A stretch of DNA of 56,635 nucleotides from Oscillibacter sp. PC13 (GTDB taxonomy: Bacteria; Bacillota; Clostridia; Oscillospirales; Oscillospiraceae). Location of the stretch: contig NZ_FOXE01000021.1 of assembly GCF_900115635.1 (NCBI RefSeq), forward strand, positions 1 to 56,635, in the 5' to 3' direction. Each line of letters starts with the position of its first letter. Within the stretch, counting starts at the first letter, position 1. The notes under the pieces were generated by a model. That model made no database searches and was not told where the DNA came from. It saw only the letters and a program-made list of their open reading frames with translations. Positions 17,421 to 26,479 of the stretch are shown here, piece by piece. The position numbers and the translations under genes were made by a program.

Positions 17421-18104
17421 ATGATAACCGCTTTATTACGCACCATTATTCTCTATTTTCTCATCATGATCGGAATGCGGCTGATGGGCAAGCGCCAGAT
17501 TGGCGAGCTGGAGCCCAGTGAGCTGGTGCTGACCATGATGATTTCGGATCTGGCTTCCGTGCCGATGCAGGACTTCGGCATTCCGCTGTTGTCCGGCTTT
17601 ATTCCCATTTTAACCCTGCTGTCCCTGTCTATGCTGATAAGCCAGCTGTCCCTTCACAACCTGCGCTTCCGGGCATTGATCTGCGGAACGCCTGCCATTG
17701 TCATCCGGGATGGAAAAATTCAGCAGGATACCATGCGAAAAAACCGCTTTACGCTGGATGAGCTTCTGGAGGAACTGCGGGGACAAGGGATCTCCAGCGT
17801 CGAGGACGTAAAATACGCCGTGCTCGAAAACTCCGGCAGCCTCTCTGTGCTGCCCCGAACCTCTCAGCAGCCCCCCACCGTCAGTCAGCTGGGATTGAAG
17901 CTGCAGGATGACGTAACGCTTCCTGTAATCCTGGTAAACGACGGAAGGGTTATCCGGCAGAATCTTATCGCCTGCGGACGGGACGAAAACTGGCTCCACA
18001 AGCAGCTGGCACAGCAAAAATTGCACTCTCCCGCCCAAGTCTTCCTGCTGACTCTGGATGAACAGGGCAGTGTTTTTTGTGTGAAGAAGGAGGCTGCGCA
18101 ATGA
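17421..18104 (+). CDS. DUF421/YetF-type membrane protein
   Basis: 227 aa from the ATG preceded by GGAGGGAATTTCT. Three membrane helices lie within the first ~85 residues, including the family signature GMRLMGKRQIGELEPSELVLTMMISDLASVPMQD. A soluble C-terminal part follows (GTPAIVIRDGKI, FTLDELLEELRGQGI, DVKYAVLENSGSLSVL). The family (YetF/YdfR/YrbG) is linked to sporulation membranes but its biochemical role is unclear. It overlaps the next gene by ATGA and so is translationally coupled to it. Confidence 0.9.
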   Translation: MITALLRTIILYFLIMIGMRLMGKRQIGELEPSELVLTMMISDLASVPMQDFGIPLLSGFIPILTLLSLSMLISQLSLHNLRFRALICGTPAIVIRDGKIQQDTMRKNRFTLDELLEELRGQGISSVEDVKYAVLENSGSLSVLPRTSQQPPTVSQLGLKLQDDVTLPVILVNDGRVIRQNLIACGRDENWLHKQLAQQKLHSPAQVFLLTLDEQGSVFCVKKEAAQ

Positions 18105-18490
18105 AGAAGCTTCTTCCATACGCGCCTGCTCTTTCCGTCTTGCTGATCATTTTGGCTTTTGCATTGTGGACGGATCACACCATGACAAAGCAGACTGACC
18201 GCTGGCGGGACCAGCTGCAGCAGGCAGATGCCTTGGCCCAGTCGGAGGATTGGCCCGCCGCAGTAAAAGCCCTGGCCGACAGCTATGAGGATTGGGGCAC
18301 GCATCAGATCTGGCTTCACATTGTTACAGAGCATGATGCTGTGGATGATGCAGAAGCCATGTACCGCCGTTCAATGGCCTTTGCCGCCGCAGAGGAGCTC
18401 AGTGAGTTCCGCGCGGAAATCTCAGACCTGCGGGATCAGCTGCGTCTGATGGCAGAAATGGAGAACCTCAGTATCAAAAACGTGATGTAG
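18101..18490 (+). CDS. DUF4363 family protein
   Basis: 129 aa. One N-terminal membrane segment (YAPALSVLLIILAFALW) is followed by a helical domain of the DUF4363 type, recognised by WxxxWxxH-like spacing (SYEDWGTHQIWLHIVTEHDAVDDAEAMYRRSMAFAAAEE). DUF4363 genes regularly follow DUF421 genes, and here the start codon overlaps the DUF421 stop. Function unknown; probably a partner at the membrane. Confidence 0.85.
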   Translation: MKKLLPYAPALSVLLIILAFALWTDHTMTKQTDRWRDQLQQADALAQSEDWPAAVKALADSYEDWGTHQIWLHIVTEHDAVDDAEAMYRRSMAFAAAEELSEFRAEISDLRDQLRLMAEMENLSIKNVM

Positions 18491-18491
18491 C

Positions 18492-18950
18492 TCACCGGGC
18501 TTCTGAAAGCAGCTTGTTCAGTTCCGCCATAAATGTGTCGATATCCTTGAATTGGCGGTATACGGAGGCAAACCGCACATAGGCCACCTGATCCACATCC
18601 CGCAGCCGATCCATGACCTTTTCCCCGATATCCTCGGTGCTGATCTCCCGTTCCATGGAGTTTTGCAGATCCTGTTCAATTTCCCCAGCGATCTTCTCCA
18701 GCTCCGCCAGAGGCACCGGACGTTTTTCACAGGCACGGATCATACCGCCCAGCACCTTGCGCCGGTCAAAGCTTTGGCGGCTGCCATCCTTTTTCACAAC
18801 CACCATAGGCAGACTTTCCACCGTCTCATAAGTAGTAAATCGCTTGGTGCAGGAAAGGCACTCCCGCCTGCGGCGGATGCTGCTGCCCTCATCGGCTGGG
18901 CGGGAATCGATAACTTTGCTCTCACTATAGCCGCAAAACGGACACTTCAT
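18492..18950 (-). CDS. nrdR: Transcriptional repressor NrdR
   Basis: 152 aa, full length. An N-terminal zinc ribbon (CPFC at 3-6 and CLSC at 31-34) is followed by an ATP-cone domain ([29 protein letters not shown]) that senses ATP/dATP. It represses ribonucleotide reductase genes by binding paired NrdR boxes. Such boxes are visible before nrdD at 47.9 kb in this window. It is convergent with the DUF4363 gene with a 1-base gap. ATG at 18950 is preceded by GGGAGGTTTACC. Confidence 0.96.
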   Translation of the reverse strand: MKCPFCGYSESKVIDSRPADEGSSIRRRRECLSCTKRFTTYETVESLPMVVVKKDGSRQSFDRRKVLGGMIRACEKRPVPLAELEKIAGEIEQDLQNSMEREISTEDIGEKVMDRLRDVDQVAYVRFASVYRQFKDIDTFMAELNKLLSEAR

Positions 18951-19225
18951 TGGTAAACCTCCCGAAATTTGCCGGCTGGTACGCCGACATTTTTTCTCCA
19001 TCCAGACGCACTTTGGCAGCGCGGCAGTCAAAGCCCCGGCGCGCCGCTCTTCAAAAGCGGCATGCACAACATCGCTGCCGCTTTGCGGCCATTATATCAC
19101 ACGGCCGCTAAATATGGTATCATAATTTTATCTCCTCTCTTAATTTTTCTCTGTCAGCTTTGGCTGCGGCCCTGCTAGCCGGAGGCAGTGCCATGCGCCG
19201 TCACCTGCAGCCTTCCTTCAGGCCA

Positions 19226-19747
19226 TCACGGAAATACAGGCAGCTCCTCCTGATTGAACTGATAAACGGTATACGGTTTTCCCTGAATGCAGCGCACTTT
19301 CGCAAAGCAAAACATACCCGTCAGTGGAAAAGGTCTCTTTGGATCATAAGGCAGCGCTATCCAGCGGCAGTCTCCCTGTTTTCGGGTCAAAGCCCCATCT
19401 GCGCCCCGCAGCGCTTCCCGGAGCGCCGGTGTACGGAAGAGGTGAATCGCATCCCCCATCTGTTCCCACTTTTCCGCCTCTGCCACAGAAGGACGCACTT
19501 CCCCCCGTAACAGTCTCCCCAGCGGAGCTGTCAGACGGTCGGAAAAGCGGCGGCGGATGACTGCCCGTTCTCCAGCCGGCTCCAGCACCCCCAACCGCAG
19601 TTCTTCCCTCTCTCCTACTGCCCACGCACACCACAGTCCCTGTCCCGGCAGGCGGCAGCGGGCTTCAAACCACGTGTATAGGGACTCCCGATCTGCCGTC
19701 AATTCCCCAATGATCCTTCCATCGCTATACAGCGGAAACTTGTCCAT
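19226..19747 (-). CDS. Conserved-looking hypothetical protein
   Basis: 173 aa from the ATG at 19747 preceded by GAGGTGGC. I do not recognise the family. It has no signal peptide or membrane segment. The N-terminal part alternates strands (FPLYSDGRIIGELTADRESLYTWFEARCRLPGQGLWCAWAVGEREELRLGVLEP), which looks like a small beta-rich domain, and the end IALPYDPKRPFPLTGMFCFAKV is also strand-rich. Normal codon use argues that it is a real gene. It stands alone between nrdR and a terminator. Confidence 0.7.
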   Translation of the reverse strand: MDKFPLYSDGRIIGELTADRESLYTWFEARCRLPGQGLWCAWAVGEREELRLGVLEPAGERAVIRRRFSDRLTAPLGRLLRGEVRPSVAEAEKWEQMGDAIHLFRTPALREALRGADGALTRKQGDCRWIALPYDPKRPFPLTGMFCFAKVRCIQGKPYTVYQFNQEELPVFP

Positions 19748-19765
19748 ATGCCACCTCGCCTTTCC

Positions 19766-19808
19766 AAAAAAACGCCTGTGCAACTCTATGCACAGGCGGT
19801 TTTTTTTA
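19766..19808. terminator. Terminator
   Basis: GCCTGTGCA / TGCACAGGC stem with A-run before and T-run after; it terminates the exported-protein gene on the minus strand and could act in both directions. Confidence 0.8.
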
Positions 19809-19815
19809 TGTAGGC

Positions 19816-20328
19816 TCAGGCAATGGTGTATCCACCCCGCACCAGCAATTTTGTGGTTGCGGCAGTGGCCTTCACTCCCCGATTCTCAATGGTCATCATG
19901 TATAAATGGTTTTGCACCAATGCTCCCCCGTTGTTCAGTGTGCCGCCGGAAGTCTCATCGATCAGTCCGGGGCTGGAAGGGGATACGCAGGCGGCTGTCC
20001 CCACCCGCAGCATGACCTCGCAGCCGATATCACCCGTGAGAGTTTGCCCGCTGGAGAGCGCCACTACTGTAAAAGTTGCACTGGATGCAGCGCCGCCGGA
20101 GGTAATTGTCTGGCCGCCCAACTGCTGGACAATCTGACTGTTTCGGGCAGCTATTTTTTGATCCACCTTGGCCATCACCGTATTGAGGAAGGTGTCGTTC
20201 AGGTAGCTCAGCGTCACCAACGGATCACCGGAGGATCCCGCCTCCGCCGCCAAAGAAACTGTCATATTCAGCGTGCCGCAGATCATCAGCAGCACCGCCA
20301 TCCGAAGGAACCATCTGTTTTTTTTCAT
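19816..20328 (-). CDS. Small exported protein, related to the SLH protein at 46.4 kb
   Basis: 170 aa from ATG 20328 (MKKNRWFLRM). A signal peptide ends near SLAAEAG. The mature N-terminus GSSGDPLVTLSYLNDTFLNTVMAKVDQKI closely parallels GGDASDPLASLSYLNGSFSSMVDTRVTQKL of the protein at 46415-47506. The C-terminal half also follows the same plan (ATFTVVALSSGQTLTGDIGCEVMLRVG ... GLIDETSGGTLNNGGALVQNHLYMM). This copy lacks the SLH-like part. Role unknown; secreted or wall-associated. Confidence 0.8.
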   Translation of the reverse strand: MKKNRWFLRMAVLLMICGTLNMTVSLAAEAGSSGDPLVTLSYLNDTFLNTVMAKVDQKIAARNSQIVQQLGGQTITSGGAASSATFTVVALSSGQTLTGDIGCEVMLRVGTAACVSPSSPGLIDETSGGTLNNGGALVQNHLYMMTIENRGVKATAATTKLLVRGGYTIA

Positions 20329-20403
20329 CCTATGTACCTCCTGTCCCGCATTTCTGCAGAATATCATTTGTAATCTGTTTTATGCCTGGTCAGATATTTT
20401 TTG

Positions 20404-20444
20404 AAAAGGCTCTCCCTCTGCGGCAGCTCCGTCGCAGAGGGAGC
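20404..20444 (-). terminator. Terminator after mazF
   Basis: GGCTCCCTCTGCG / CGCAGAGGGAGAGCC-type stem on the minus strand followed by TTTTC. Confidence 0.7.
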
Positions 20445-20568
20445 CCATCCGGATTTCCCGCGAATCACCGAAAAACAATTTCTCCGGTTTCAAAAGTCCA
20501 GATTGTGCCAGACGGCCTGGCGCCGCCTCGGCGACAGTCTGCATCTGACTTTCCAACCCTCACTTTTG

Positions 20569-20937
20569 TCATACCATCTGATCGTGCGGCAAGCCAAAAC
20601 TTACCGCAATGGCAAAGTCGACCTTCTCCATCACATGTTCCTCCACATGCCCCATTTTCTCCCGCAGGCGCTTTTTGTCCAGAGTCCGCACCTGCTCCAG
20701 CAGCACCACAGAGTCCCGGCTCAAGCCGCAGCTCTGCTCTACGGGAAGGTCAATATGTGTCGGCAGCTTTGCCTTCCCAGTCTGAGAAGTAATGGCCGCC
20801 GCAATCACGGTGGGGCTGTATCGGTTGCCCGTATCGTTCTGAATAATCAAAACCGGCCGGACACCGCCTTGCTCACTTCCCACCACCGGGGAGAGGTCCG
20901 CATAGTAAATATCGCCTCGCTTGACACTCGTATCCAC
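20569..20937 (-). CDS. mazF: MazF/PemK-family endoribonuclease toxin
   Basis: 122 aa from a GTG at 20937; an ATG at 21000 would add a 21-residue extension that known MazF proteins lack. [45 protein letters not shown] and [15 protein letters not shown] are the hallmarks of Bacillus EndoA/MazF, an mRNA-cleaving toxin. In Bacillus the order is ydcC-alr-antitoxin-toxin. Here the same order holds but no antitoxin reading frame is found in the 312 bases between alr and this gene. The toxin's conserved R and Q residues look intact. Confidence 0.92.
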   Translation of the reverse strand: MDTSVKRGDIYYADLSPVVGSEQGGVRPVLIIQNDTGNRYSPTVIAAAITSQTGKAKLPTHIDLPVEQSCGLSRDSVVLLEQVRTLDKKRLREKMGHVEEHVMEKVDFAIAVSFGLPHDQMV

Positions 20938-21249
20938 AAAGTTCACACTCCGCCGAAAGAAGTACCCGTCACCGAATCTCTTCGGTGAGGCCACTTTCAT
21001 TCTCCCACGCAGCTACGGAATTTATACTTTGTCAAAGGCGCAAAATTCCGGCATCCTTGCCCCGCACTATTCTATGCATGGGACAAAGGAACTGTGCGGT
21101 GTGTGGCATCTGCAGATATGGCCGCAGATTCCGGCTGTAGCGGATTCATATTTGAATGGAACATCGAGCGCATCCCAGCCATGGTTACTCTCTCACGCTG
21201 GCAGCTTATCTCTCCGCTCAAGTACCGCGATGCGGTTGACGGACAAGTC

Positions 21250-22434
21250 CTATAGCAGCAGCTGCAGGTGCCTGTCTATTTCCCTGCCGTTTTCCAGATA
21301 GATCCGAGGCACCCGCTTGCTGACGGCACACAGCAGCTCGTAGGTAATGGTGCCCGCAGCTTCCGCCATATGGTCAACGGAATTGTGCTCACCAAAGACC
21401 TCCACCGCGTCTCCAGTGCAGACGCCCGGCAGATCTGTCAAATCCACCATGCACATATCCATGCAGATGCGGCCCCGGATTGGAGCAGGCCCCTCTTTGG
21501 TCAGCATCGCCCATCGGTTGGACAGGCAGCGCTGCAGCCCATCCGCATAGCCGATGGGCAGCACGCCGATTCTCTGAGGCCCCTCCGTAAAATAAGTCCG
21601 TCCGTAGCTGACAGAGGTATCTTTCTCATATTCCTTGATGGGGCCCATCGTTGTCTTTAATGCCATCACCGGCTTCAGCCCAAGATCCCTTGCGGCCCGT
21701 TCTGTACCGTACAGCACAATGCCCGGGCGGCACATATCCCATGCGTATTCCGGGCAATAGGCCACCGCGCCGCTGTTGGCACAGTGGTGAATGGGAAACC
21801 GTATACCAACTGCGGCCTCCACAGCCTCCACCATACGGGCAAATCGTTCATACTGAATCTTTGTGAATTCCCGGCACTTCCCGCTGTCCGGTTCGTCGGA
21901 AACGCAGAAGTGCATGAACACGCCTTCCCAATCCAGGTTCGGCAGCGTCATGGCCTCCAGAATCTCTCCAAGGCTCCGCTCAAAATGGGCCTCGTCGCAC
22001 TGGAACCCCAGACGTCCCATTCCGGTGTCCAGCTTCAAATGGACCCGCAATGTTCCGCCGCAGCGCTTCGCCTCGGCAGAATAAGCCCTGGCCAACTCCA
22101 AAGAGGGGACATCCTGCGTCACATAGTTCTCCAGCAGCACCGGCACCATCTCAGCCGGCGTATAGCCCAGGAGCAGAATGGGAAGACCAATGCCGTTCCG
22201 GCGGAGCTCCTGGGCCTCCTCCACATTGGAGACAGCCAGATAGTCCGCTCCAAGCTCTTCCAGCTTCCGGGACACCCATACGGCCCCATGGCCGTAGGCG
22301 TCCGCTTTCACCACGCCCAGAAACTTGGCATGGGGCCCCATCTGTGCGCGGAGCGTTTGATAATTGTAGGCCAGGTGGTCCAGGTTGATTTCCGCCCAGG
22401 TCCGCCGTAAAATTGGCTCTTTCGTAATAGTCAC
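21250..22434 (-). CDS. alr: Alanine racemase
   Basis: About 394 aa. The PLP lysine lies in FLGVVKADAYGHGA, the second catalytic Tyr in the VSYGRTYF context, and the C-terminal RICMDMCMVDLTDLPG block is typical. It converts L- to D-alanine for peptidoglycan. The start is uncertain: a GTG at 22434 gives the usual N-terminus (ILRRTWAEINLDHLAYN soon after the start); an ATG at 22494 would add 20 basic residues and lies 11 bases after the upstream gene. Part of nnrD-lipoprotein-alr-mazF. Confidence 0.94.
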   Translation of the reverse strand: MTITKEPILRRTWAEINLDHLAYNYQTLRAQMGPHAKFLGVVKADAYGHGAVWVSRKLEELGADYLAVSNVEEAQELRRNGIGLPILLLGYTPAEMVPVLLENYVTQDVPSLELARAYSAEAKRCGGTLRVHLKLDTGMGRLGFQCDEAHFERSLGEILEAMTLPNLDWEGVFMHFCVSDEPDSGKCREFTKIQYERFARMVEAVEAAVGIRFPIHHCANSGAVAYCPEYAWDMCRPGIVLYGTERAARDLGLKPVMALKTTMGPIKEYEKDTSVSYGRTYFTEGPQRIGVLPIGYADGLQRCLSNRWAMLTKEGPAPIRGRICMDMCMVDLTDLPGVCTGDAVEVFGEHNSVDHMAEAAGTITYELLCAVSKRVPRIYLENGREIDRHLQLLL

Positions 22435-22505
22435 CTTCAATAACAAAATACACGGACGTCTCCCGGCCCTGTCCGATGCACACCGGCTCCGCATGGAGGC
22501 AGCCG

Positions 22506-23150
22506 CTACTTCTGCGGCCCATCCTGCCCACTCTCGCCAGGCGAGGTAATTGTATCATAAAATGCGAAACTCGTAAACTCCGCCGTTAAAATTATTTCCC
22601 CGTCCACAGCGATCTCTCCCCGCAGGGGGCAGCCGTTGTCCTCCCTGATCCAAATGGTGGAGAGGATTTTTCCGTCCTGCATGCCGCTCTGATCCACCGT
22701 AACGCGCAGGCAGGCCACCTCGTTCCACGTCTCCCGGTTCTCCTCCAGCAGCCAGCCGTCCCGCAGCGCGCTCATCAGCCGGGGCAGGCACACCATGGGG
22801 CTGACCGACTGCTCACTCAGGGTCCCGGCGTTCAGGCACAAATCCTCATACTCCAGCCGCAGCTCCGTGCCGTCCACCACGGCCCGGACTCCCGCAATGG
22901 TCTCCGGGGCCAGCACCTCCACCGTGGTCTCTCCGTCCGGCACATAGTCGCACTTGAGTGTCGCCTCCCAGAGCTGGTCCCCCTGTCCGCAGGTGACGGA
23001 TGCCTCCATGCTGCATCCCGCCATGTCATGGTAAGGTGCCCGGGCCGCCGCCGCGTCGCTGATTCCGCCGTTGTCCGCTGGGCCGCCGCAGGCTGTCAGC
23101 AGCAGGCACAGGGTTATCATTGGTACGCACTTTCCCTTGCGCACCGTCAA
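22506..23150 (-). CDS. YdcC-like (LolA-fold type) lipoprotein
   Basis: 214 aa. A lipobox LLLTACGG puts the lipidated Cys at about residue 21. The rest (EASVTCGQGDQLWEATLKCDYVPDGETTVEVLAPETIAGVRAVVDG...LRLEYEDL) has the strand pattern of LolA-like carrier folds. Position between nnrD and alr mirrors Bacillus subtilis ydcC, which lies before alrA. Role in Firmicutes is unclear; it is probably membrane-anchored outside the cell. The family call rests on context and weak pattern. Confidence 0.75.
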   Translation of the reverse strand: MTVRKGKCVPMITLCLLLTACGGPADNGGISDAAAARAPYHDMAGCSMEASVTCGQGDQLWEATLKCDYVPDGETTVEVLAPETIAGVRAVVDGTELRLEYEDLCLNAGTLSEQSVSPMVCLPRLMSALRDGWLLEENRETWNEVACLRVTVDQSGMQDGKILSTIWIREDNGCPLRGEIAVDGEIILTAEFTSFAFYDTITSPGESGQDGPQK

Positions 23151-23159
23151 AACCTCCGT

Positions 23160-24707
23160 CTATTCCAAAATTTCCAAAATGGCTGCCGGGAGCCTTTGGA
23201 CCACATCTTCCGGCGTCACGCCGTACTCTGAGGCAAACTGTGCCGCCATCTCCCCCGCCCGACCATGGAGCCACACGCCACATGCCGCCGCCTGCACCGG
23301 GGTGGCGCCCTGGGCCAACAAAGAGGCGATGACGCCGGTGAGCACGTCGCCGCTGCCGCCCTTGGCAAGCCCGGAGTTTCCGGTGGTGTTTACCAGCACG
23401 TTCCCCTCCGGCGTGGCGGTAATGGTCCGGTGGCCCTTCAGCACCAGCACGCAGCCGTGGGCAGCGGCAAAGGCCCGGGCCGCCTCCACCCGGCTTCCGC
23501 TCTCCAGCGCACCGGGCACCAGACGGGCAAATTCTCCGTCGTGGGGCGTCAAAATGGTCACCCGCCCCCGGCGGGCGTTCAAGACATCTATATGCGCGGC
23601 TGCCGCATTGATGCCATCCGCGTCCAGCACCACGGGTTTTTCCGTCTCCTGCAGCAATGCGCATACCAGCTGTTCCGTCTGCCGGGAGCGTCCCAACCCC
23701 GGTCCCAGGGCCATCACCTGACAGTCCGCCATTTTTTCCTTAATTTTCTGTAATGCTTTTTCACTTAACATTCCGTGTTTTTCAATTAGCGGAAACGGCA
23801 TTGCCGAGGTGCACTTCACTGCCTCTATCGGCCAGATACTCTCCGGCACTCCCAGAGACACCAGCCCGCAGCCGGTGCGCACTGCTGCCGCTGCCGTCAG
23901 ATACGGCGCGCCGGTATATCCCACCGCGCCGCCTACGACCAGCAGCTTGCCGAAGGTCCCTTTGTGCCCGTCCGGCTTCCGGGGCGGCAGCGCATGACTT
24001 GCAAAGTCCGTATCCACGGACTGAATGGAGCACACCGTCTCCCGTACCAGCTCTGCCGGGATGCCGATGTCCCACACCGTCACCTCTCCAGAGCAGAGAG
24101 CGCCTTCTCCTACAAACTGTCCGGCCTTTCCAAGCGTAAAGGTAACCGTCTTGTCAGCCTTTACCGCACAGCCTAATATTCGTCCCGTGTCCGCCTCCAC
24201 ACCGCTGGCAATGTCCACCGCCACCCGGCAGCCGCGGCTGCGGTTCATAAGCTCCACCGCCGCAGCGAAGGTCGAATCCGGGCGGATTTCCCGGGAAAGG
24301 CCCACGCCGAAGAGGGCGTCCACACAGACGTCCGCCCGCAGAATCCAGGCCCGCTGTTCCGGCTCCTCCGGGTCAAAGGCCTCCAGCTCCACACCGCACT
24401 CACTGAGCCGGCCGGTCTCCTCCAGTGCATCAGGCGTCAGCTTTTCGTATGCCCCCGCCAGAAACACCCGCACGGAGACTCCCTTTAGAAACAGCAGCCG
24501 GGCGGCGGCAATGCCGTCTCCGCCGTTGTTGCCCGCGCCGCAGAGCACCGCGATCCGGCACTTCCCCGGTTTTCCAGGCAGCAGGGAAAACGCCGCCTCC
24601 GCCACACCTGCCGCGGCCCGCTCCATCAGGTCAATGGATGGGATTTTCCGCTCCTCAATGGCCCGCCTGTCCAGCTCCCGCATCTGCGCCGCCGTCGCCA
24701 GCTTCAT
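23160..24707 (-). CDS. nnrD: Bifunctional NAD(P)H-hydrate epimerase / dehydratase
   Basis: 515 aa. An N-terminal YjeF_N epimerase domain (LCGAGNNGGDGIAAARLL) is fused to a C-terminal ribokinase-like dehydratase (VGYTGAPYLTAAAAVRTGCGLV, VMALGPGLGRS, VLDADGIN, LTPHDGEFARL, GNSGLAKGGSGDVLTG). It repairs hydrated NADH/NADPH. The ATG is preceded by AGGAGGACACGGCG, and a good promoter lies 37 bases upstream. First gene of the nnrD-lipoprotein-alr-mazF unit. Confidence 0.96.
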   Translation of the reverse strand: MKLATAAQMRELDRRAIEERKIPSIDLMERAAAGVAEAAFSLLPGKPGKCRIAVLCGAGNNGGDGIAAARLLFLKGVSVRVFLAGAYEKLTPDALEETGRLSECGVELEAFDPEEPEQRAWILRADVCVDALFGVGLSREIRPDSTFAAAVELMNRSRGCRVAVDIASGVEADTGRILGCAVKADKTVTFTLGKAGQFVGEGALCSGEVTVWDIGIPAELVRETVCSIQSVDTDFASHALPPRKPDGHKGTFGKLLVVGGAVGYTGAPYLTAAAAVRTGCGLVSLGVPESIWPIEAVKCTSAMPFPLIEKHGMLSEKALQKIKEKMADCQVMALGPGLGRSRQTEQLVCALLQETEKPVVLDADGINAAAAHIDVLNARRGRVTILTPHDGEFARLVPGALESGSRVEAARAFAAAHGCVLVLKGHRTITATPEGNVLVNTTGNSGLAKGGSGDVLTGVIASLLAQGATPVQAAACGVWLHGRAGEMAAQFASEYGVTPEDVVQRLPAAILEILE

Positions 24708-24743
24708 CGCCGTGTCCTCCTGTTCTTGTGAATATGTTTTATT

Positions 24744-24772
24744 ATTATAGGTGCTCCGTGTCCCGATTGCAA
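24744..24772 (-). promoter_or_regulatory. Sigma-A promoter of nnrD
   Basis: Minus strand TTGCAA (24767-24772) and TATAAT (24744-24749), 17-base spacer. Confidence 0.78.
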
Positions 24773-24878
24773 TCTTCTGTTACCGAATTGTGATGGCTTT
24801 CCGGTGGGACTCTGCTATGATGTGTTCAACGCGGGGCCTTGCTCTCTGCGCTCTCCCTGCCGTGAAATGGAGGTTTCT

Positions 24879-26405
24879 ATGAGAAGACAGATGATGTTCC
24901 TTTTCATTTCCGCGCTGGTTTTGGCACTGCTGTCCGGCTGCGGCCAAGCCCCTGCCCAGATGCAGGATCCGCAGCCCACGGAAGCGGAGGTGTTGGCGGC
25001 CTACGATCAGGCGGCGGAAGTCTACGACTGGTTTGATCTCTGCTCCCTTCCCATCGCTGGCGGCGAACCTCTGGAAGAGGACGGGACACCCTATGACCCG
25101 AACAACGACGGCTTCCCCTACTATCCCGTGGAGGACAACGTGCTGAAAACCTACGCCGATCTGGAGACCCGTGTCCGGGCCTGTTTCTCCCCGGCGCTGG
25201 CGGATTCCCTTCTGAACAACACCATAAACTACCGGGACATCAACGGCAGGCTCTACAGCATCGACGGTGCCCGGGGCGGCAATCTCTATTTTCTGGATAA
25301 AACCGCGGCGGCGGAACAGGTGGACGGGAACCACTGGACGGTGACCATTACCTTCTGGGCTGATTTCGAGGATTCCGTGCAGACGCCCATCCCCGGCACA
25401 ACCGATACCACCCTCACCCCGGTGGCCACCACTGGCTATTCCAAAACCGTGCTGGATTACGAACAAACGCCGGAGGGCTGGCGCTTCACCAACTTCTGCC
25501 CCAGTGACGGTCTGGACCTGGACGCCGACACAGTGTTCACCTTCGATTATGAACAGGCGTTCTCTGGAACGCTGTCCTATCAGGACTACTCCGACTGGCA
25601 GTTGGCATGCTACCTGATCCACGCCGACGGTGGCTATGCGGAGGCTCCCAGTGATCTGCTGCTCCACCGCTTTTTGGAACGGCCGGAGGACATTTTAAAG
25701 GTCCTGGCCCTGCTGGACGGCGCGCCTTACAAAAACATCTATCCCCATATCGACGGCATCGTGGCCGGGCCGGGCTATGCCGCCGCCAACTGGCTCTATT
25801 TCGACGAACAGATGGAATTTCTCTCAGTCCTGGACAACTGCCGGCCGGAGGCCGCCGGGGAGCAGGCGGTGCTGGATAAAATTCAGACAGCCTATGAAAC
25901 GGCTGCCGAAGACCAGCGCGTCTTTGCCAGCAGCCAGTTCTCCTTCTATGTCGGCGCAGGTTCCGGAATGCTGTGTTTGGGGCAGATGGAGGGCGCTTAT
26001 CCTTGGGGATATACGGACTTTCCGGAAACGCCCCAGCCCGCCGGGAGGGGAGACAATGGAGAAATTGGATATTCCTTTTCCTGTCGGGGCATGTCTGTGG
26101 ACTATTTCATGCTTCCAGATGAAACGGATTCCGCTTACATCTTCCGGATGACGGCCACCCAGCCCGGCGTCCCCACCGACGCCGGCATCGAAGTTGGCGA
26201 TACCGCGGAAGATGTCCAGGCCGCCTATCCCGACGCGGTGGTGATGGGCGCTGTGGGCGAGTGGGAGATGGGAGCCGACTATGCCCTGATCTATGAGCCG
26301 GGCGGGTGGGCCTTCTGCAAGCATATTGCCTTTTTCATCAAGAACGGTGTGGTGGTGGAAATTGAGATAGAGGATTTAATGGACGGCCGCCTGCTGGGTG
26401 ACTGA
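24879..26405 (+). CDS. Lipoprotein with IseA-like N-terminal domain
   Basis: 508 aa from the ATG preceded by GGAGGTTTCT. Lipobox ALLSGCG. The first ~190 mature residues (AYDQAAEVYDWFDLCSLP, YYPVEDNVLKTYADLETRVRACFSPALADSLL, YRDINGRLYSIDGARGGN) resemble, from memory, the IseA DL-endopeptidase-inhibitor family. The remaining ~300 residues, including a second module with repeated GxxxxDVQAAYPDA-type features near the end, are not recognised. It is monocistronic, with a terminator after it. The IseA link is tentative. Confidence 0.75.
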   Translation: MRRQMMFLFISALVLALLSGCGQAPAQMQDPQPTEAEVLAAYDQAAEVYDWFDLCSLPIAGGEPLEEDGTPYDPNNDGFPYYPVEDNVLKTYADLETRVRACFSPALADSLLNNTINYRDINGRLYSIDGARGGNLYFLDKTAAAEQVDGNHWTVTITFWADFEDSVQTPIPGTTDTTLTPVATTGYSKTVLDYEQTPEGWRFTNFCPSDGLDLDADTVFTFDYEQAFSGTLSYQDYSDWQLACYLIHADGGYAEAPSDLLLHRFLERPEDILKVLALLDGAPYKNIYPHIDGIVAGPGYAAANWLYFDEQMEFLSVLDNCRPEAAGEQAVLDKIQTAYETAAEDQRVFASSQFSFYVGAGSGMLCLGQMEGAYPWGYTDFPETPQPAGRGDNGEIGYSFSCRGMSVDYFMLPDETDSAYIFRMTATQPGVPTDAGIEVGDTAEDVQAAYPDAVVMGAVGEWEMGADYALIYEPGGWAFCKHIAFFIKNGVVVEIEIEDLMDGRLLGD

Positions 26406-26412
26406 TGTTCTC

Positions 26413-26443
26413 CCCCAATCCGCTGTTTTTCAGCGGATTGGGG
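26413..26443 (+). terminator. Terminator of the lipoprotein gene
   Basis: CCCCAATCCGCTG / CAGCGGATTGGGG with a T5 loop, then CTTGCTTTTT. Confidence 0.85.
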
Positions 26444-26444
26444 C

Positions 26445-26473
26445 TTGCTTTTTCATTTTTTTTATGATATAAG
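26445..26473 (+). promoter_or_regulatory. Promoter of the pheST T-box transcript
   Basis: TTGCTT (26445-26450) and TATAAG (26468-26473) with 17-base spacing, just before the T-box leader. Confidence 0.6.
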
Positions 26474-26479
26474 TATGAG

